Shown here: in pieces, positions 33,394 to 42,155 of the stretch
How the letters are laid out: every line of letters begins with the position of its first letter
How positions within the stretch are numbered: position 1 is the stretch's first letter
Origin: Spirosoma sp. 48-14
GTDB taxonomy: Bacteria; Bacteroidota; Bacteroidia; Cytophagales; Spirosomataceae
Direction of reading: 5' to 3'
DNA length: 60,757 nt
NCBI RefSeq assembly: GCF_001898575.1
Contig: NZ_MKUD01000022.1
Span: forward strand, 261,214-321,970
Notes under the pieces: model-generated
The model's input: the letters and a program-made list of their open reading frames with translations, nothing else
The model's database searches: none
What the model was told of the DNA's origin: nothing
Made by a program: the position numbers and the translations under genes

Positions 33394-33606
33394 TCAGGGA
33401 ACAGGGTCATAACCATGGCCCCCCCAGGGATGGCACCGACCGATGCGTTTTAGCCCAAGCCAGCTACCCCGCAAGGGGCCATGTTTACGAATGGCTTCAA
33501 TCGTATATTGCGAACAGGTGGGTGTATAGCGGCAGGCATTAGGGAAATAGGGCGATACCACTGCCTGATATACTCGGACCAGACCAATTAAAAATGATGT
33601 CATCAT
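33394..33606 (-). CDS. yidD: Membrane protein insertion efficiency factor YidD
   Basis: The 70-aa protein matches YidD along its whole length. It has an amphipathic N-terminus ([18 protein letters not shown]) and the conserved [29 protein letters not shown] and [15 protein letters not shown] blocks with Cys residues. YidD sits at the inner membrane next to YidC and the Sec system. In many bacteria it is encoded near rnpA and yidC. Here it stands alone, divergent from lgt with 177 bp between. Confidence 0.95.
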   Translation of the reverse strand: MMTSFLIGLVRVYQAVVSPYFPNACRYTPTCSQYTIEAIRKHGPLRGSWLGLKRIGRCHPWGGHGYDPVP

Positions 33607-33650
33607 ATACGCTTAAACAGCAAAAGGGTCAAAAACTTTCCCGCAATATG

Positions 33651-33658
33651 TATCTTTG
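33651..33658 (+). promoter_or_regulatory. -7 element upstream of lgt
   Basis: TATCTTTG at 33651-33658 is 126 bp upstream of lgt. Two copies of GGTTTACGGT (33668-33677, 33689-33698) follow in the leader. Confidence 0.5.
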
Positions 33659-33783
33659 CTTTCAGTTGGTTTACGGTTAATGTTTTTCGGTTTACGGTAG
33701 GCTGATGTGAGTAGCTTTGCTGCGTCAACCGATAGTGCCCCGACAGTCATAACCTGTAAACATCAAACGCATTTTTCTCTCTT

Positions 33784-34629
33784 ATGCTTCAATACATTAT
33801 TTGGGAGGTCAATCCCGAAATTTTCCACATTGGTTCATTCTCGGTACGTTGGTATGGCCTGCTGTTTGCGCTGGGTTTTCTGATCGGTATGCAGATCATG
33901 AGCTATATCTACAAAAAGGAAAACAAGCCTGTTGCCGATACCGACACCCTTTTGATTTACATGGTAGTGGCTACTATTCTGGGAGCCCGCATCGGCCATT
34001 TCCTCTTTTACGAACCCGACGTATTGCTGCACCATCCCTTAACGGTCATTACACCACCATTTGCTGGTTTGGCCAGTCATGGAGCTACCATAGGTATTCT
34101 GACGGGGCTATGGCTGTATTCGCGTCGTAAACAAAGCCGGTTAACTAACCAGACATTTTTGTGGGTAACCGACCGAATTGTTATTGTGGTGGCGCTGGCT
34201 GGGGCCTGCATTCGGTTTGGTAACCTGATGAATTCCGAAATTGTAGGGCGCCCAACCGATGTTCCCTGGGCGTTTGTATTCATGAATAACAGCGAATACG
34301 CCAAAATTCCCCGTCACCCAGCTCAGTTGTACGAGTCGATTTCGTGTCTGATCCTGTTTTTTATTCTGTTGTGGTTCTGGAACCGGACCAAGGAGCGCAC
34401 CCCGCGAGGGAGTATGCTGGGGATCTTCCTAATCTGGGTATTTAGCCTGCGGTTCTTCTACGAATACCTCAAAGAGAACCAGGTGGCTTTTGAGGATAAT
34501 TTACCCTTAAATATGGGACAGTGGTTGAGTATCCCGGCCGTATTGATGGGAGTCTATTTCCTGATTCGCAGCTACCGGACGCCGATCGTTGTGCCCGATC
34601 ACGAAGCGTCGAAACCAATTGAATCCTAA
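33784..34629 (+). CDS. lgt: Prolipoprotein diacylglyceryl transferase
   Basis: The 281-aa inner-membrane enzyme with seven hydrophobic spans moves the diacylglyceryl group of phosphatidylglycerol to the lipobox Cys of prolipoproteins. The Lgt signature is seen in FGNLMNSEIVGRPTDVPW, with the essential His-Gly in AGLASHGATIGI and the C-terminal FSLRFFYEYLKENQ. It is required for all the lipoproteins of this window. It has its own leader and is followed by a strong terminator. Confidence 0.96.
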   Translation: MLQYIIWEVNPEIFHIGSFSVRWYGLLFALGFLIGMQIMSYIYKKENKPVADTDTLLIYMVVATILGARIGHFLFYEPDVLLHHPLTVITPPFAGLASHGATIGILTGLWLYSRRKQSRLTNQTFLWVTDRIVIVVALAGACIRFGNLMNSEIVGRPTDVPWAFVFMNNSEYAKIPRHPAQLYESISCLILFFILLWFWNRTKERTPRGSMLGIFLIWVFSLRFFYEYLKENQVAFEDNLPLNMGQWLSIPAVLMGVYFLIRSYRTPIVVPDHEASKPIES

Positions 34630-34649
34630 GACGAGTTTAGTTACAGTAG

Positions 34650-34697
34650 CAGCGATACGGTTGGAGCGAGAAGCCTGACTGTATCGCTGTTTTTTTG
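34650..34697 (+). terminator. Rho-independent terminator of lgt
   Basis: CAGCGATAC (34650-34658) pairs with GTATCGCTG (34681-34689), followed by a run of T. The loop is 22 bases. Confidence 0.85.
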
Positions 34698-34720
34698 TGT
34701 AGTGAGTTACCTGATCTCGT

Positions 34721-34752
34721 TTTGAGCGGTATCGGAAATCTGTGTATTTTTG
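34721..34752 (+). promoter_or_regulatory. Canonical promoter of the S9 peptidase gene
   Basis: TTTG (34721-34724), a 20-bp spacer and TATTTTTG (34745-34752) form a full Bacteroidota consensus. The start of transcription should be near 34759, which excludes the in-frame GTG at 34742 and supports GTG 34784. Confidence 0.8.
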
Positions 34753-34783
34753 GCGATTACTGACTGTAAATCACACTTCATCT

Positions 34784-36982
34784 GTGAAATCAACACCTAT
34801 TATTTTTTGCTGCTTTTTTATTGCACTGGTAGATACGCTATCGAATCATGCGTTGTGGGCTCAGGTTCCCGGTCGGCAGGTCCATTGGTCGGCTGATGGG
34901 AACGCCTACACCAGCATCGAGCAGGGCGATTTAGTAAAAACAGACATTCGAACAGGGAGCAAAACGGTACTCTTACCCAAAGCCAAACTACAGCCAACTA
35001 CCCGCAAACAGCCATCGCCCATTGCCGATTTTACGTTCTCCAGTGATAGTAGTAGCTTACTTCTGTTCACCAATACCGCTCGGGTTTGGCGCTATAACAC
35101 GCGGGGCGATTATTATCTGGTGAATCGGGCAACGGGTGAGATGCGCCAGCTTGGAAAAGGCCGACCATCACAGTCGTTGATGTATGCCAAACTGTCGCCC
35201 GACAGCCGTAAAGTAGCGTATGTCAGCGAACATAATCTATTTGTTGAGGACGTAGCTACTGGTCAGATAACTCCGCTTACGACTGATGGAACCCGTAAAC
35301 GCATCAACGGCACCTTCGACTGGGCCTATGAAGAAGAGTTTGGATGCCGAGACGGATTTCGTTGGAGCCCTGATAGTAAGCAGATTGCGTATTGGCAGGT
35401 TGATGCGACGGGCATTCGCGATTATCTGATGCTTAATACAACCGATTCAGTGTATTCGCACGTCGTTCCGGTCGAATATCCCAAAGTAGGCGAGTCGCCT
35501 TCGCCCACCCGTATCGGTATCGTATCCGTTGCAGGGGCTCGGGATGCCGTACCTACAACTACCTGGCTGGCTATTCCAGGTGATCCACAACAACATTACC
35601 TGCCGCGCATGGCTTGGTTGCCAAATGGGAGTGGTCTGATTGTGCAACAACTGAATCGTAAGCAAAACGAAAGTAAACTGTTGGTGTGCTCGGCAATGGG
35701 GCAGTCGATTACGCCAATTTATACCGAAACTGATAAAGCCTGGATCGATGCCAAAGATGATCCCGCTAGCTGGGAGTGGATTGATGGTGGAAGAGCGTTC
35801 GTGTGGCTATCTGAAAAAGATGGCTGGCAGCATCTGTATCGAATCAGTGCCGATGGAAAGAAAGAAACACTATTGACACCCGGTTCGTATGATGTGGCCA
35901 GTATCAGCCATATCGATGAAACGACGAACTTGATTTACTTTATTGCCTCTCCTCAGAATACGAATCAGCGGTACCTCTACCGTACCCGACTGGATGGAAA
36001 AGGGAAAGCCGAACGGGTCACCCCAGCCGATTTGTCAGGGACGAATAGCTATGTTGTATCCCCCAATGGCCGACTGGCTCAACACACGTTTACTAATTAC
36101 CAGACTCCGCAGGTTCGCCAGTGGGTTACCCTGCCCGACCACAAACCTGTAAATGGTCAGAATAGCCTGAAAATCAATACAACACCTAAGCCCAACATCA
36201 ATTTCTTTACGGTTATCACCGACGATGGCGTAACGCTGGATGGCTGGATGGCGAAACCAACGGATTTTGACAGTACTAAAAAATATCCAGTTGTTTTCTT
36301 TGTTTATGGCGAACCGGCCAGCAGTACGGTAAATGATGTATTTTCGGTTGGTCAGAATCGACTTTTCAATGGCGATATGGCCAAAGCAGGTTATCTGTAT
36401 GTGGCGCTCGATAACCGGGGAACTCCCAATTTGAAAGGGGCTGCCTGGCGTAAGTCGATTTATCGGCAAATTGGTCGGCTCAACGTTCGCGACCAGGCCA
36501 TGGGGGCAAAGAAATTATTGGCCCAGCATGCCTACATAGATACCAGCCGGGTAGCTGTCTGGGGATGGAGTGGGGGAGGTTCGACAACGCTGCACCTGCT
36601 TTTTCAGTACCCCGACATCTATAAAACGGGCATTTCCATAGCGGCTGTTGGCAATCAGTTGTTTTACGACAATATTTACCAGGAACGGTATATGGGTTTG
36701 CCGCAGGAGAACCGCGAGGATTTCGTGAATGGATCGCCGGTTACCTATGCCAAAAATCTGCGTGGCAATTTGCTTTATATTCATGGCACCGGCGACGATA
36801 ATGTGCATTACGATAATGCCGAAGTACTAATCAACGAATTGGTGAAATACAATAAGCAGTTTCAGGTGATGCCCTATCCAAACCGGACGCACAGCATTTC
36901 GGAAGGAGCGGGTACCAATCTGCATTTACGGACACTGTATACCAATTACCTGCTGAAATACTGTCCTCCCGGCCCTCGTTGA
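34784..36982 (+). CDS. S9 family peptidase (dipeptidyl peptidase IV type)
   Basis: The 732-aa secreted protein starts at GTG 34784 (MKSTPIIFCCFFIALVDTLS). This is the only start downstream of the promoter that keeps the signal peptide. An eight-bladed beta-propeller (about 40-460, with FDWAYEEEFGCRDGFRWSPD carrying the Glu-Glu pair that binds the N-terminus of substrates) precedes the alpha/beta-hydrolase. There the Ser is in WGWSGGGSTTLH, the Asp in HGTGDDNVHYDN and the His in YPNRTHSIS. It releases dipeptides, usually X-Pro, in the periplasm. It may work with the M1 peptidase that follows 75 bp on. Confidence 0.95.
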   Translation: MKSTPIIFCCFFIALVDTLSNHALWAQVPGRQVHWSADGNAYTSIEQGDLVKTDIRTGSKTVLLPKAKLQPTTRKQPSPIADFTFSSDSSSLLLFTNTARVWRYNTRGDYYLVNRATGEMRQLGKGRPSQSLMYAKLSPDSRKVAYVSEHNLFVEDVATGQITPLTTDGTRKRINGTFDWAYEEEFGCRDGFRWSPDSKQIAYWQVDATGIRDYLMLNTTDSVYSHVVPVEYPKVGESPSPTRIGIVSVAGARDAVPTTTWLAIPGDPQQHYLPRMAWLPNGSGLIVQQLNRKQNESKLLVCSAMGQSITPIYTETDKAWIDAKDDPASWEWIDGGRAFVWLSEKDGWQHLYRISADGKKETLLTPGSYDVASISHIDETTNLIYFIASPQNTNQRYLYRTRLDGKGKAERVTPADLSGTNSYVVSPNGRLAQHTFTNYQTPQVRQWVTLPDHKPVNGQNSLKINTTPKPNINFFTVITDDGVTLDGWMAKPTDFDSTKKYPVVFFVYGEPASSTVNDVFSVGQNRLFNGDMAKAGYLYVALDNRGTPNLKGAAWRKSIYRQIGRLNVRDQAMGAKKLLAQHAYIDTSRVAVWGWSGGGSTTLHLLFQYPDIYKTGISIAAVGNQLFYDNIYQERYMGLPQENREDFVNGSPVTYAKNLRGNLLYIHGTGDDNVHYDNAEVLINELVKYNKQFQVMPYPNRTHSISEGAGTNLHLRTLYTNYLLKYCPPGPR

Positions 36983-37057
36983 TAGTAAGCAGCCCTACGC
37001 ACCGGGTGTAAAGTAGGCTCGCTTTTGCAGAGATGGTCATTCAGAAAATTAGGATAC

Positions 37058-38719
37058 ATGCAACAAACTAAGCTAAATCGTTCGGTTCTGAGTCGGCTGC
37101 TGATGGCCTGCTTACTCGTTTTGCCTTTTGTGTCATCAGCACAGCGAATGGAATTTACCCACGATGATACGCTGCGAGGCTCCATAACGCCCGAACGAGC
37201 CTGGTGGGATCTTACCTTTTATCACCTGAACGTGCGCGTACAGCCTACCGACAGTACCCTGACAGGATCAACAACCATTCGGTATCGAGTATTGAAGGCC
37301 AATAAGGTTATGCAGGTAGATTTGCAGCGCCCCCTTCGAATTACCCGTGTTGAGCAGGATGGTAAACCGCTGTCGGTGCGGCAGGATGGCAATGCCTGGT
37401 TTGTAACCCTGTCGAAGCCACAAACGCCAGGAAGTAAGGAATCGATTACTGTGTACTATTCGGGCAAGCCCCGCGTCGCTAAACGCCCACCCTGGGATGG
37501 GGGTATGGTCTGGAAGCGTGATAAAGCGGGCCACTGGTTTATTGCCACAGCCTGCCAGGGGTTGGGGGCCAGTGCCTGGTGGCCCTGCAAAGACCATATG
37601 TACGACGAGCCTGATTCAATGGCCATCAGTGTAACCGTACCGGAAGACCTCACCGACGTATCGAACGGACGCCTTCGCCGAGTAACAACCAATCCTGATC
37701 ATACGCGGACTTTCGACTGGTATGTGCAGAATCCTATCAACAACTATGGCGTCAATCTCAACATTGCCCGGTATGAACATTGGGAAGAAACGTATTCGGG
37801 TGAAAAAGGGCCACTTACACTGAATTATTATGTACTTCCGGAGCATCTGGACTCGGCCAAAGTACAGTTTCGGCAGGTGCCTAAAATGTTAAAAGCATTT
37901 GAGTACTGGTTTGGCCCATATCCATTCTATGAAGACGGGTATAAACTGGTCGAGACACCTTACCTGGGTATGGAGCACCAAAGTTCGGTCACTTATGGCA
38001 ATCGTTTTCAGAATGGCTATTTAGGGCGCGATCTGTCCAGAACGGGCTGGGGACTAAAATGGGATTTTATTATCGTACATGAGTCGGGTCATGAGTGGTT
38101 TGCCAACAATATCACCTACAAGGATATTGCTGATATGTGGATTCATGAGAGTTTTACCAACTACTCAGAAAACCTGTTTACGGAATACTACTATGGTAAA
38201 GATGCTGGGGCACAGTATGTAATCGGCTGTCGGGCCAATATCCGAAACGACCGACCCATCATTGGAATCTATAACGTCAACTACGAAGGTTCGGGCGATA
38301 TGTATTACAAGGGAGGGAATATGCTCCACATGATCCGTCAACTGGTTGGCGATGATGCCAAATGGCGGCAACTGCTGCGGGGTATGAATAAAACGTTTTA
38401 CCACCAGACGGTCACAAGTGCGCAAATTGAGCAGTATATGACTCAGCAAACGGGCTTGAATCTGAAACCTGTTTTTGACCAGTATCTGCGCGATGTTCGG
38501 ATTCCGGTACTCGAATACAAGCTCGTTGCCGGTGGGGTACAATACCGATGGACTAACTGCATAGCCGGGTTTTCGATGCCTGTTCGGGTGTGCTATAATG
38601 AAACCGGACCATTTCAACAGCTACAACCAACTACCCAATGGAAAACGATTGCGGCTAAAGAGGTGACCTCACTGTTGCCTGATTCAAATTACTTTGTAAA
38701 CTGTAGGCGTGTTGATTGA
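37058..38719 (+). CDS. M1 family metallopeptidase
   Basis: The 553-aa protein starts at ATG 37058 (MQQTKLNRSVLSRLLMACLL, signal). A TTG further upstream adds nothing. The N-terminal beta domain (about 30-230) is followed by the thermolysin-like domain. The exopeptidase motif is present as LGMEHQSS, and the zinc site is HESGHEWFANN with the third ligand Glu 19 residues on in MWIHESF. It removes amino-terminal residues of peptides in the periplasm. Length is shorter than ERAP-type enzymes because the helical C-domain is lacking, as in many Bacteroidota members. It lies 75 bp after the S9 gene, so a two-gene peptide-degrading unit is likely. Confidence 0.94.
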   Translation: MQQTKLNRSVLSRLLMACLLVLPFVSSAQRMEFTHDDTLRGSITPERAWWDLTFYHLNVRVQPTDSTLTGSTTIRYRVLKANKVMQVDLQRPLRITRVEQDGKPLSVRQDGNAWFVTLSKPQTPGSKESITVYYSGKPRVAKRPPWDGGMVWKRDKAGHWFIATACQGLGASAWWPCKDHMYDEPDSMAISVTVPEDLTDVSNGRLRRVTTNPDHTRTFDWYVQNPINNYGVNLNIARYEHWEETYSGEKGPLTLNYYVLPEHLDSAKVQFRQVPKMLKAFEYWFGPYPFYEDGYKLVETPYLGMEHQSSVTYGNRFQNGYLGRDLSRTGWGLKWDFIIVHESGHEWFANNITYKDIADMWIHESFTNYSENLFTEYYYGKDAGAQYVIGCRANIRNDRPIIGIYNVNYEGSGDMYYKGGNMLHMIRQLVGDDAKWRQLLRGMNKTFYHQTVTSAQIEQYMTQQTGLNLKPVFDQYLRDVRIPVLEYKLVAGGVQYRWTNCIAGFSMPVRVCYNETGPFQQLQPTTQWKTIAAKEVTSLLPDSNYFVNCRRVD

Positions 38720-38881
38720 GCATTTCCTCCGGTGACGTGTCGGTGTAAACGCCTGTAGACTGTAGGGATTAATTCTTAATTAAATCAGGTATACGTTTAC
38801 TCAATAGATGTGCCGTCGTATCTGAAGAAAGTGTAGTTTTCTGATCAGTAAACCTTTACCACATTCTAACTTAACTTAATT

Positions 38882-39511
38882 ATGCGAATGAATCGACATT
38901 TGTTGTGGGCCGGATTGTTACCGGTGATGTTGTTGATGGGTTGTGGCGGAAGTAAAGAAAAAGAGGAAGAAGAGAAAAAAGATGAAGAGTCCGTTTCGGC
39001 CTTAGGAGCCGTTGGGGCGCTAAAGGAAATGGCATCGAAGGCTGAAGAATTACAAAAGAATGGCCCTGTCGAAACCGTCGATTTTCGTAAACTGAAAGAG
39101 TTATTACCCGCCGATGCGGATGGACTGCCTCGTAAGGAAGCAACTGGAGAGAAAAATGGTGCAGCAGGTATGGTCATTTCGACGGCCAACGGGAAATATT
39201 CGAATGATGATGGCAGCGAAAGTATCGAACTGTCCATTATCGATGGAGGTGGCTCCGCTATGATGATTGGCCTGGCTGCCTGGTCAATGGTTGAAATCGA
39301 TAAGGAAACCGATAACGGGTACGAGAAAACGAGTACAATGGGCGACAACAAATCCTACGAGAAATACGATAACGCCAGTAAAGACGGTGAGATAAACGTG
39401 CTGGTAAACAAACGATTTATCGTCTCGGCAAAAGGGCATGGAGTTAGTATGGATAAATTAAAATCGGTCTTGGAGGATCTGGATCTTGATAAAGTCGGTG
39501 CTCTGAAGTAG
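38882..39511 (+). CDS. Lipoprotein of unknown function
   Basis: The 209-aa protein has a lipobox (LLPVMLLMGCGG) and then a highly charged stretch (SKEKEEEEKKDEESV). A helical part (FRKLKELLPADADGLPRKEA) precedes mixed strands and ends in a helix (KLKSVLEDLDLDKVGALK). No family is recognised. A perfect terminator follows. Confidence 0.8.
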   Translation: MRMNRHLLWAGLLPVMLLMGCGGSKEKEEEEKKDEESVSALGAVGALKEMASKAEELQKNGPVETVDFRKLKELLPADADGLPRKEATGEKNGAAGMVISTANGKYSNDDGSESIELSIIDGGGSAMMIGLAAWSMVEIDKETDNGYEKTSTMGDNKSYEKYDNASKDGEINVLVNKRFIVSAKGHGVSMDKLKSVLEDLDLDKVGALK

Positions 39512-39531
39512 CGTTTCGGTCATTATAATTC

Positions 39532-39573
39532 AAAAAGAATGGGTTAACTCTGTGAGGTTAACCCATTCTTTTT
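39532..39573. terminator. 17-bp bidirectional terminator
   Basis: Arms 39532-39548 and 39557-39573 (AAAAAGAATGGGTTAAC and complement) with an 8-base loop have A and T runs on the two sides. It serves the lipoprotein gene and the convergent fructokinase gene. Confidence 0.93.
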
Positions 39574-39597
39574 TTGCCGGTCTTTCTAATCCAAATG

Positions 39598-40545
39598 TTA
39601 TTCAAACTGCTCGTAGAGCAATTTTCTGTCTACTTTTTCGGGTAGTGGACCCTGGCGGGTTAGTTTCATTTTGGCTAAGGCGGCTCCCGCATGGGCACAG
39701 TTGCCGGGGGCATATCCATCCAGATAAGCCGTCAGAAAACCAGCCCAGTACGCATCACCAGCCCCGGTTACATCGACAACATCGATCTTTTTGCCGGGAA
39801 TTCGGGCCTGTTTTGCTCCTCCGTCGTAAGAAACCAGACTCCCATCGGCACCCAACGTCAGGCAAATCATCGGCGACCCCATTTGGTGAAAGTCCTGAAT
39901 GACCTTTTCCGGGGCCTGTCGCTCACCATAGAGCCGCTCTATATCATCCTCACTCACTTTTACCAGCGCCCCTGCAGCAAAATAATCCGCCAATACACGC
40001 CAGGCTTGCTGACGGTCAGGCCAGATGGTCGGGGCATAATTCGCGTCGATACTCACCTGACAGCCAGCCGCCTGAGCCCGTCGGGCGGCATCAACAATAA
40101 CCTCCTGGGCAGGCTGGCGACTTAAAGCAAAGCAGGTTGTGTGAAAAAGCTGAGTTTGAGCCAGCAACGAATCTGGAATTTGTTCGGAACGAAGCTGGCA
40201 ATCGGCATGGCGATAGGCGACAAAATCGGGTGTACCGGCGGTACGCGAAACCACTACAATGGTCGTAGGTTCGAGTGGATCGGCAGTAATGAACTGCGTA
40301 TCAACCCCCGACTCATTAATCTCACGGGTTAAGTATTTACCGATACTGTCGTTGCCAACGCAGGCTACCAGGGCTACCTTATTGCCGAGCCGGGCCATGT
40401 TGGCAGCCATATTCGCTGGACTACCGCCCTGGTATCGGCGAAAGTCCTGGGCATCAACCAGGTTGGTCGATACATGATGACCAATGAAGTCGGCCAGAAG
40501 TTCGCCAACGGAAAGCAGTGCATAAGGGCGGTCAATAGAAGTCAT
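39598..40545 (-). CDS. PfkB family sugar kinase, fructokinase-like
   Basis: The 315-aa ribokinase-like enzyme has the N-terminal GG motif (FRRYQGGSPANMAANMARLG) and the C-terminal anion-hole and catalytic Asp in DVTGAGDAYWAGFLTAY. It uses ATP to phosphorylate fructose or a related sugar in the cytoplasm. The next gene in the same direction upstream is an MFS sugar transporter of the sucrose-transporter type, so uptake and phosphorylation of a hexose or sucrose-derived fructose is a fair guess. The start ATG is at 40543-40545. Confidence 0.9.
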   Translation of the reverse strand: MTSIDRPYALLSVGELLADFIGHHVSTNLVDAQDFRRYQGGSPANMAANMARLGNKVALVACVGNDSIGKYLTREINESGVDTQFITADPLEPTTIVVVSRTAGTPDFVAYRHADCQLRSEQIPDSLLAQTQLFHTTCFALSRQPAQEVIVDAARRAQAAGCQVSIDANYAPTIWPDRQQAWRVLADYFAAGALVKVSEDDIERLYGERQAPEKVIQDFHQMGSPMICLTLGADGSLVSYDGGAKQARIPGKKIDVVDVTGAGDAYWAGFLTAYLDGYAPGNCAHAGAALAKMKLTRQGPLPEKVDRKLLYEQFE

Positions 40546-40652
40546 GTCAATGATTGACTGAAAACGGGATACGAGTTACGAATGATTGGTAATGCGAATA
40601 TGGCAGTCGTTGGCAATAAATGGTAATTCGTGTCCGTATTTCGTAAGCTATT

Positions 40653-42032
40653 TTAGTTACCGCCGGGTTCAATCGGGAAGGCCGCTTCTTCGCTCCGCTT
40701 ATTCTCTTTGACCAGAAAACAGGCCCCGGCTGCCAGCAAAAGGCAAACGCCTGCCAATGCCAGTGCATTTCGTGGGTCATTGTTGAGAAGGGTCGGGTAG
40801 AAGAACCGCACCGTTAAGTTGTTGACAATCTGCGGAACAACGATAAAGCCGTTGAAAATCCCCATATATACCCCCATGCGTTCGGCAGGAACAGAGCTCG
40901 ATAGCAGTACATAAGGCATCGACAGAATAGACCCCCAGGCCAGGCCCACCAGCGTCATGCCCACGAAGAAAATATACTTATCATTGGAGAGTAACATTGA
41001 CAGAAAGCCCAGCCCTCCGATGGTTAGAAATACGGCATGGGTAGCCCGACGGCCAATTCGATCAGCGATGGCTGGCAGGAAAAATGAAATGGTAAAGCAG
41101 CCGACGTTGAACATGGCAAAACAGATATTTCCCCATTCGGTACCTTCCTGAAAACCCGGCGATTCGGCAGTGGGTGCGTTGAAGGCATGTCGGGCTACAG
41201 CCAGCGTCAGGTATTGCCACATGAGTGGTAAGGCAAACCAGGTGAAAAACTTGACCCACCATAACTGCTTCATGGTCGAGGGCATTTCTTTAATGGCATG
41301 GAATATTTCTGAAAAAGCCCCGCCAATGCCGCTCCCCTCTTTCTTCATCCGCTCAAACTCCTTCATGTCGTCGGGCGGGTATTCGTCCGTCGTATACACC
41401 GTCCAGATTACGGCCAGCAAAACAGCCAGACCGCCTAAGTAAAATGGGTATTTAATGCTGTTGGGGATCACATTGGCTGCTACGGCAGCGGTGGTAGTTA
41501 ATCCCAGAAGCCGGAAAATTGTAGGCATCAGGTTAGCCAGGGTTTGACCAAAACCCACAAAAAAACTTTGTACGGCAAACCCTAAATCGCGTTGCTGGTC
41601 GTTTAACTTATCGCCGATGAATGCCCGAAAAGGCTCTTGGGTGATGTTCAGTCCCGTATCCAGAATCCACATTAAACTGGCAGCCATCCAGAGGGCCGAC
41701 GAGTTAGGCATCAGAAAAAGGGCTAAACTGGTTACGATGGCGCCAATCAGGAAAAAGGGTTTACGTCGACCCCACCGTGGCGACCATGTACGGTCGCTGA
41801 TGGAACCAATAATGGGTTGAACGATCAGTCCTGTAATTGGTCCAGCCAGCCAGAGAATGGGTATATTAGCTTCGTCGGCTTGTAAGTATCGGAAAATAGG
41901 ACTCATGTTGGCCTGTTGTAGACCGAAGCCATATTGAATGCCAAAAAAGCCAAAGCTCATGTTCCAGATTTGCCAGAAGCTTAGATTCGGTTTGGCCTTT
42001 GTGGAGGATTTTTGAACAGTTCCCGTTTGCAT
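40653..42032 (-). CDS. MFS transporter, sucrose/SLC45-like
   Basis: The 459-aa protein has 12 spans. The start (FGIQYGFGLQQANMSPIFRY) and IGSISDRTWSPRWGRRKPFF are characteristic of the SLC45/GPH-like sugar transporters found in Bacteroidota, which move maltose or sucrose with protons. It is followed 107 bp on by the fructokinase gene. Substrate is inferred from family plus neighbour, not seen directly. Confidence 0.9.
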   Translation of the reverse strand: MQTGTVQKSSTKAKPNLSFWQIWNMSFGFFGIQYGFGLQQANMSPIFRYLQADEANIPILWLAGPITGLIVQPIIGSISDRTWSPRWGRRKPFFLIGAIVTSLALFLMPNSSALWMAASLMWILDTGLNITQEPFRAFIGDKLNDQQRDLGFAVQSFFVGFGQTLANLMPTIFRLLGLTTTAAVAANVIPNSIKYPFYLGGLAVLLAVIWTVYTTDEYPPDDMKEFERMKKEGSGIGGAFSEIFHAIKEMPSTMKQLWWVKFFTWFALPLMWQYLTLAVARHAFNAPTAESPGFQEGTEWGNICFAMFNVGCFTISFFLPAIADRIGRRATHAVFLTIGGLGFLSMLLSNDKYIFFVGMTLVGLAWGSILSMPYVLLSSSVPAERMGVYMGIFNGFIVVPQIVNNLTVRFFYPTLLNNDPRNALALAGVCLLLAAGACFLVKENKRSEEAAFPIEPGGN

Positions 42033-42120
42033 CGATTGTAGTATCTTTAAAGAATCATCATAGGTGTTCGCTCAAGAGCTAGCAATTATACATAGCGATT
42101 TGCAGGATATGGAGATATTC

Positions 42121-42152
42121 TTGTCTTATTTTTTTGAAAAGACGTATTTTTG
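42121..42152 (+). promoter_or_regulatory. Promoter of the one-POTRA barrel gene
   Basis: TATTTTTG at 42145-42152 with a TTG at 42121-42123 (21 bp spacer). The start site would fall near 42159, between two possible ATG codons. Confidence 0.6.
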
Positions 42153-42155
42153 AGA

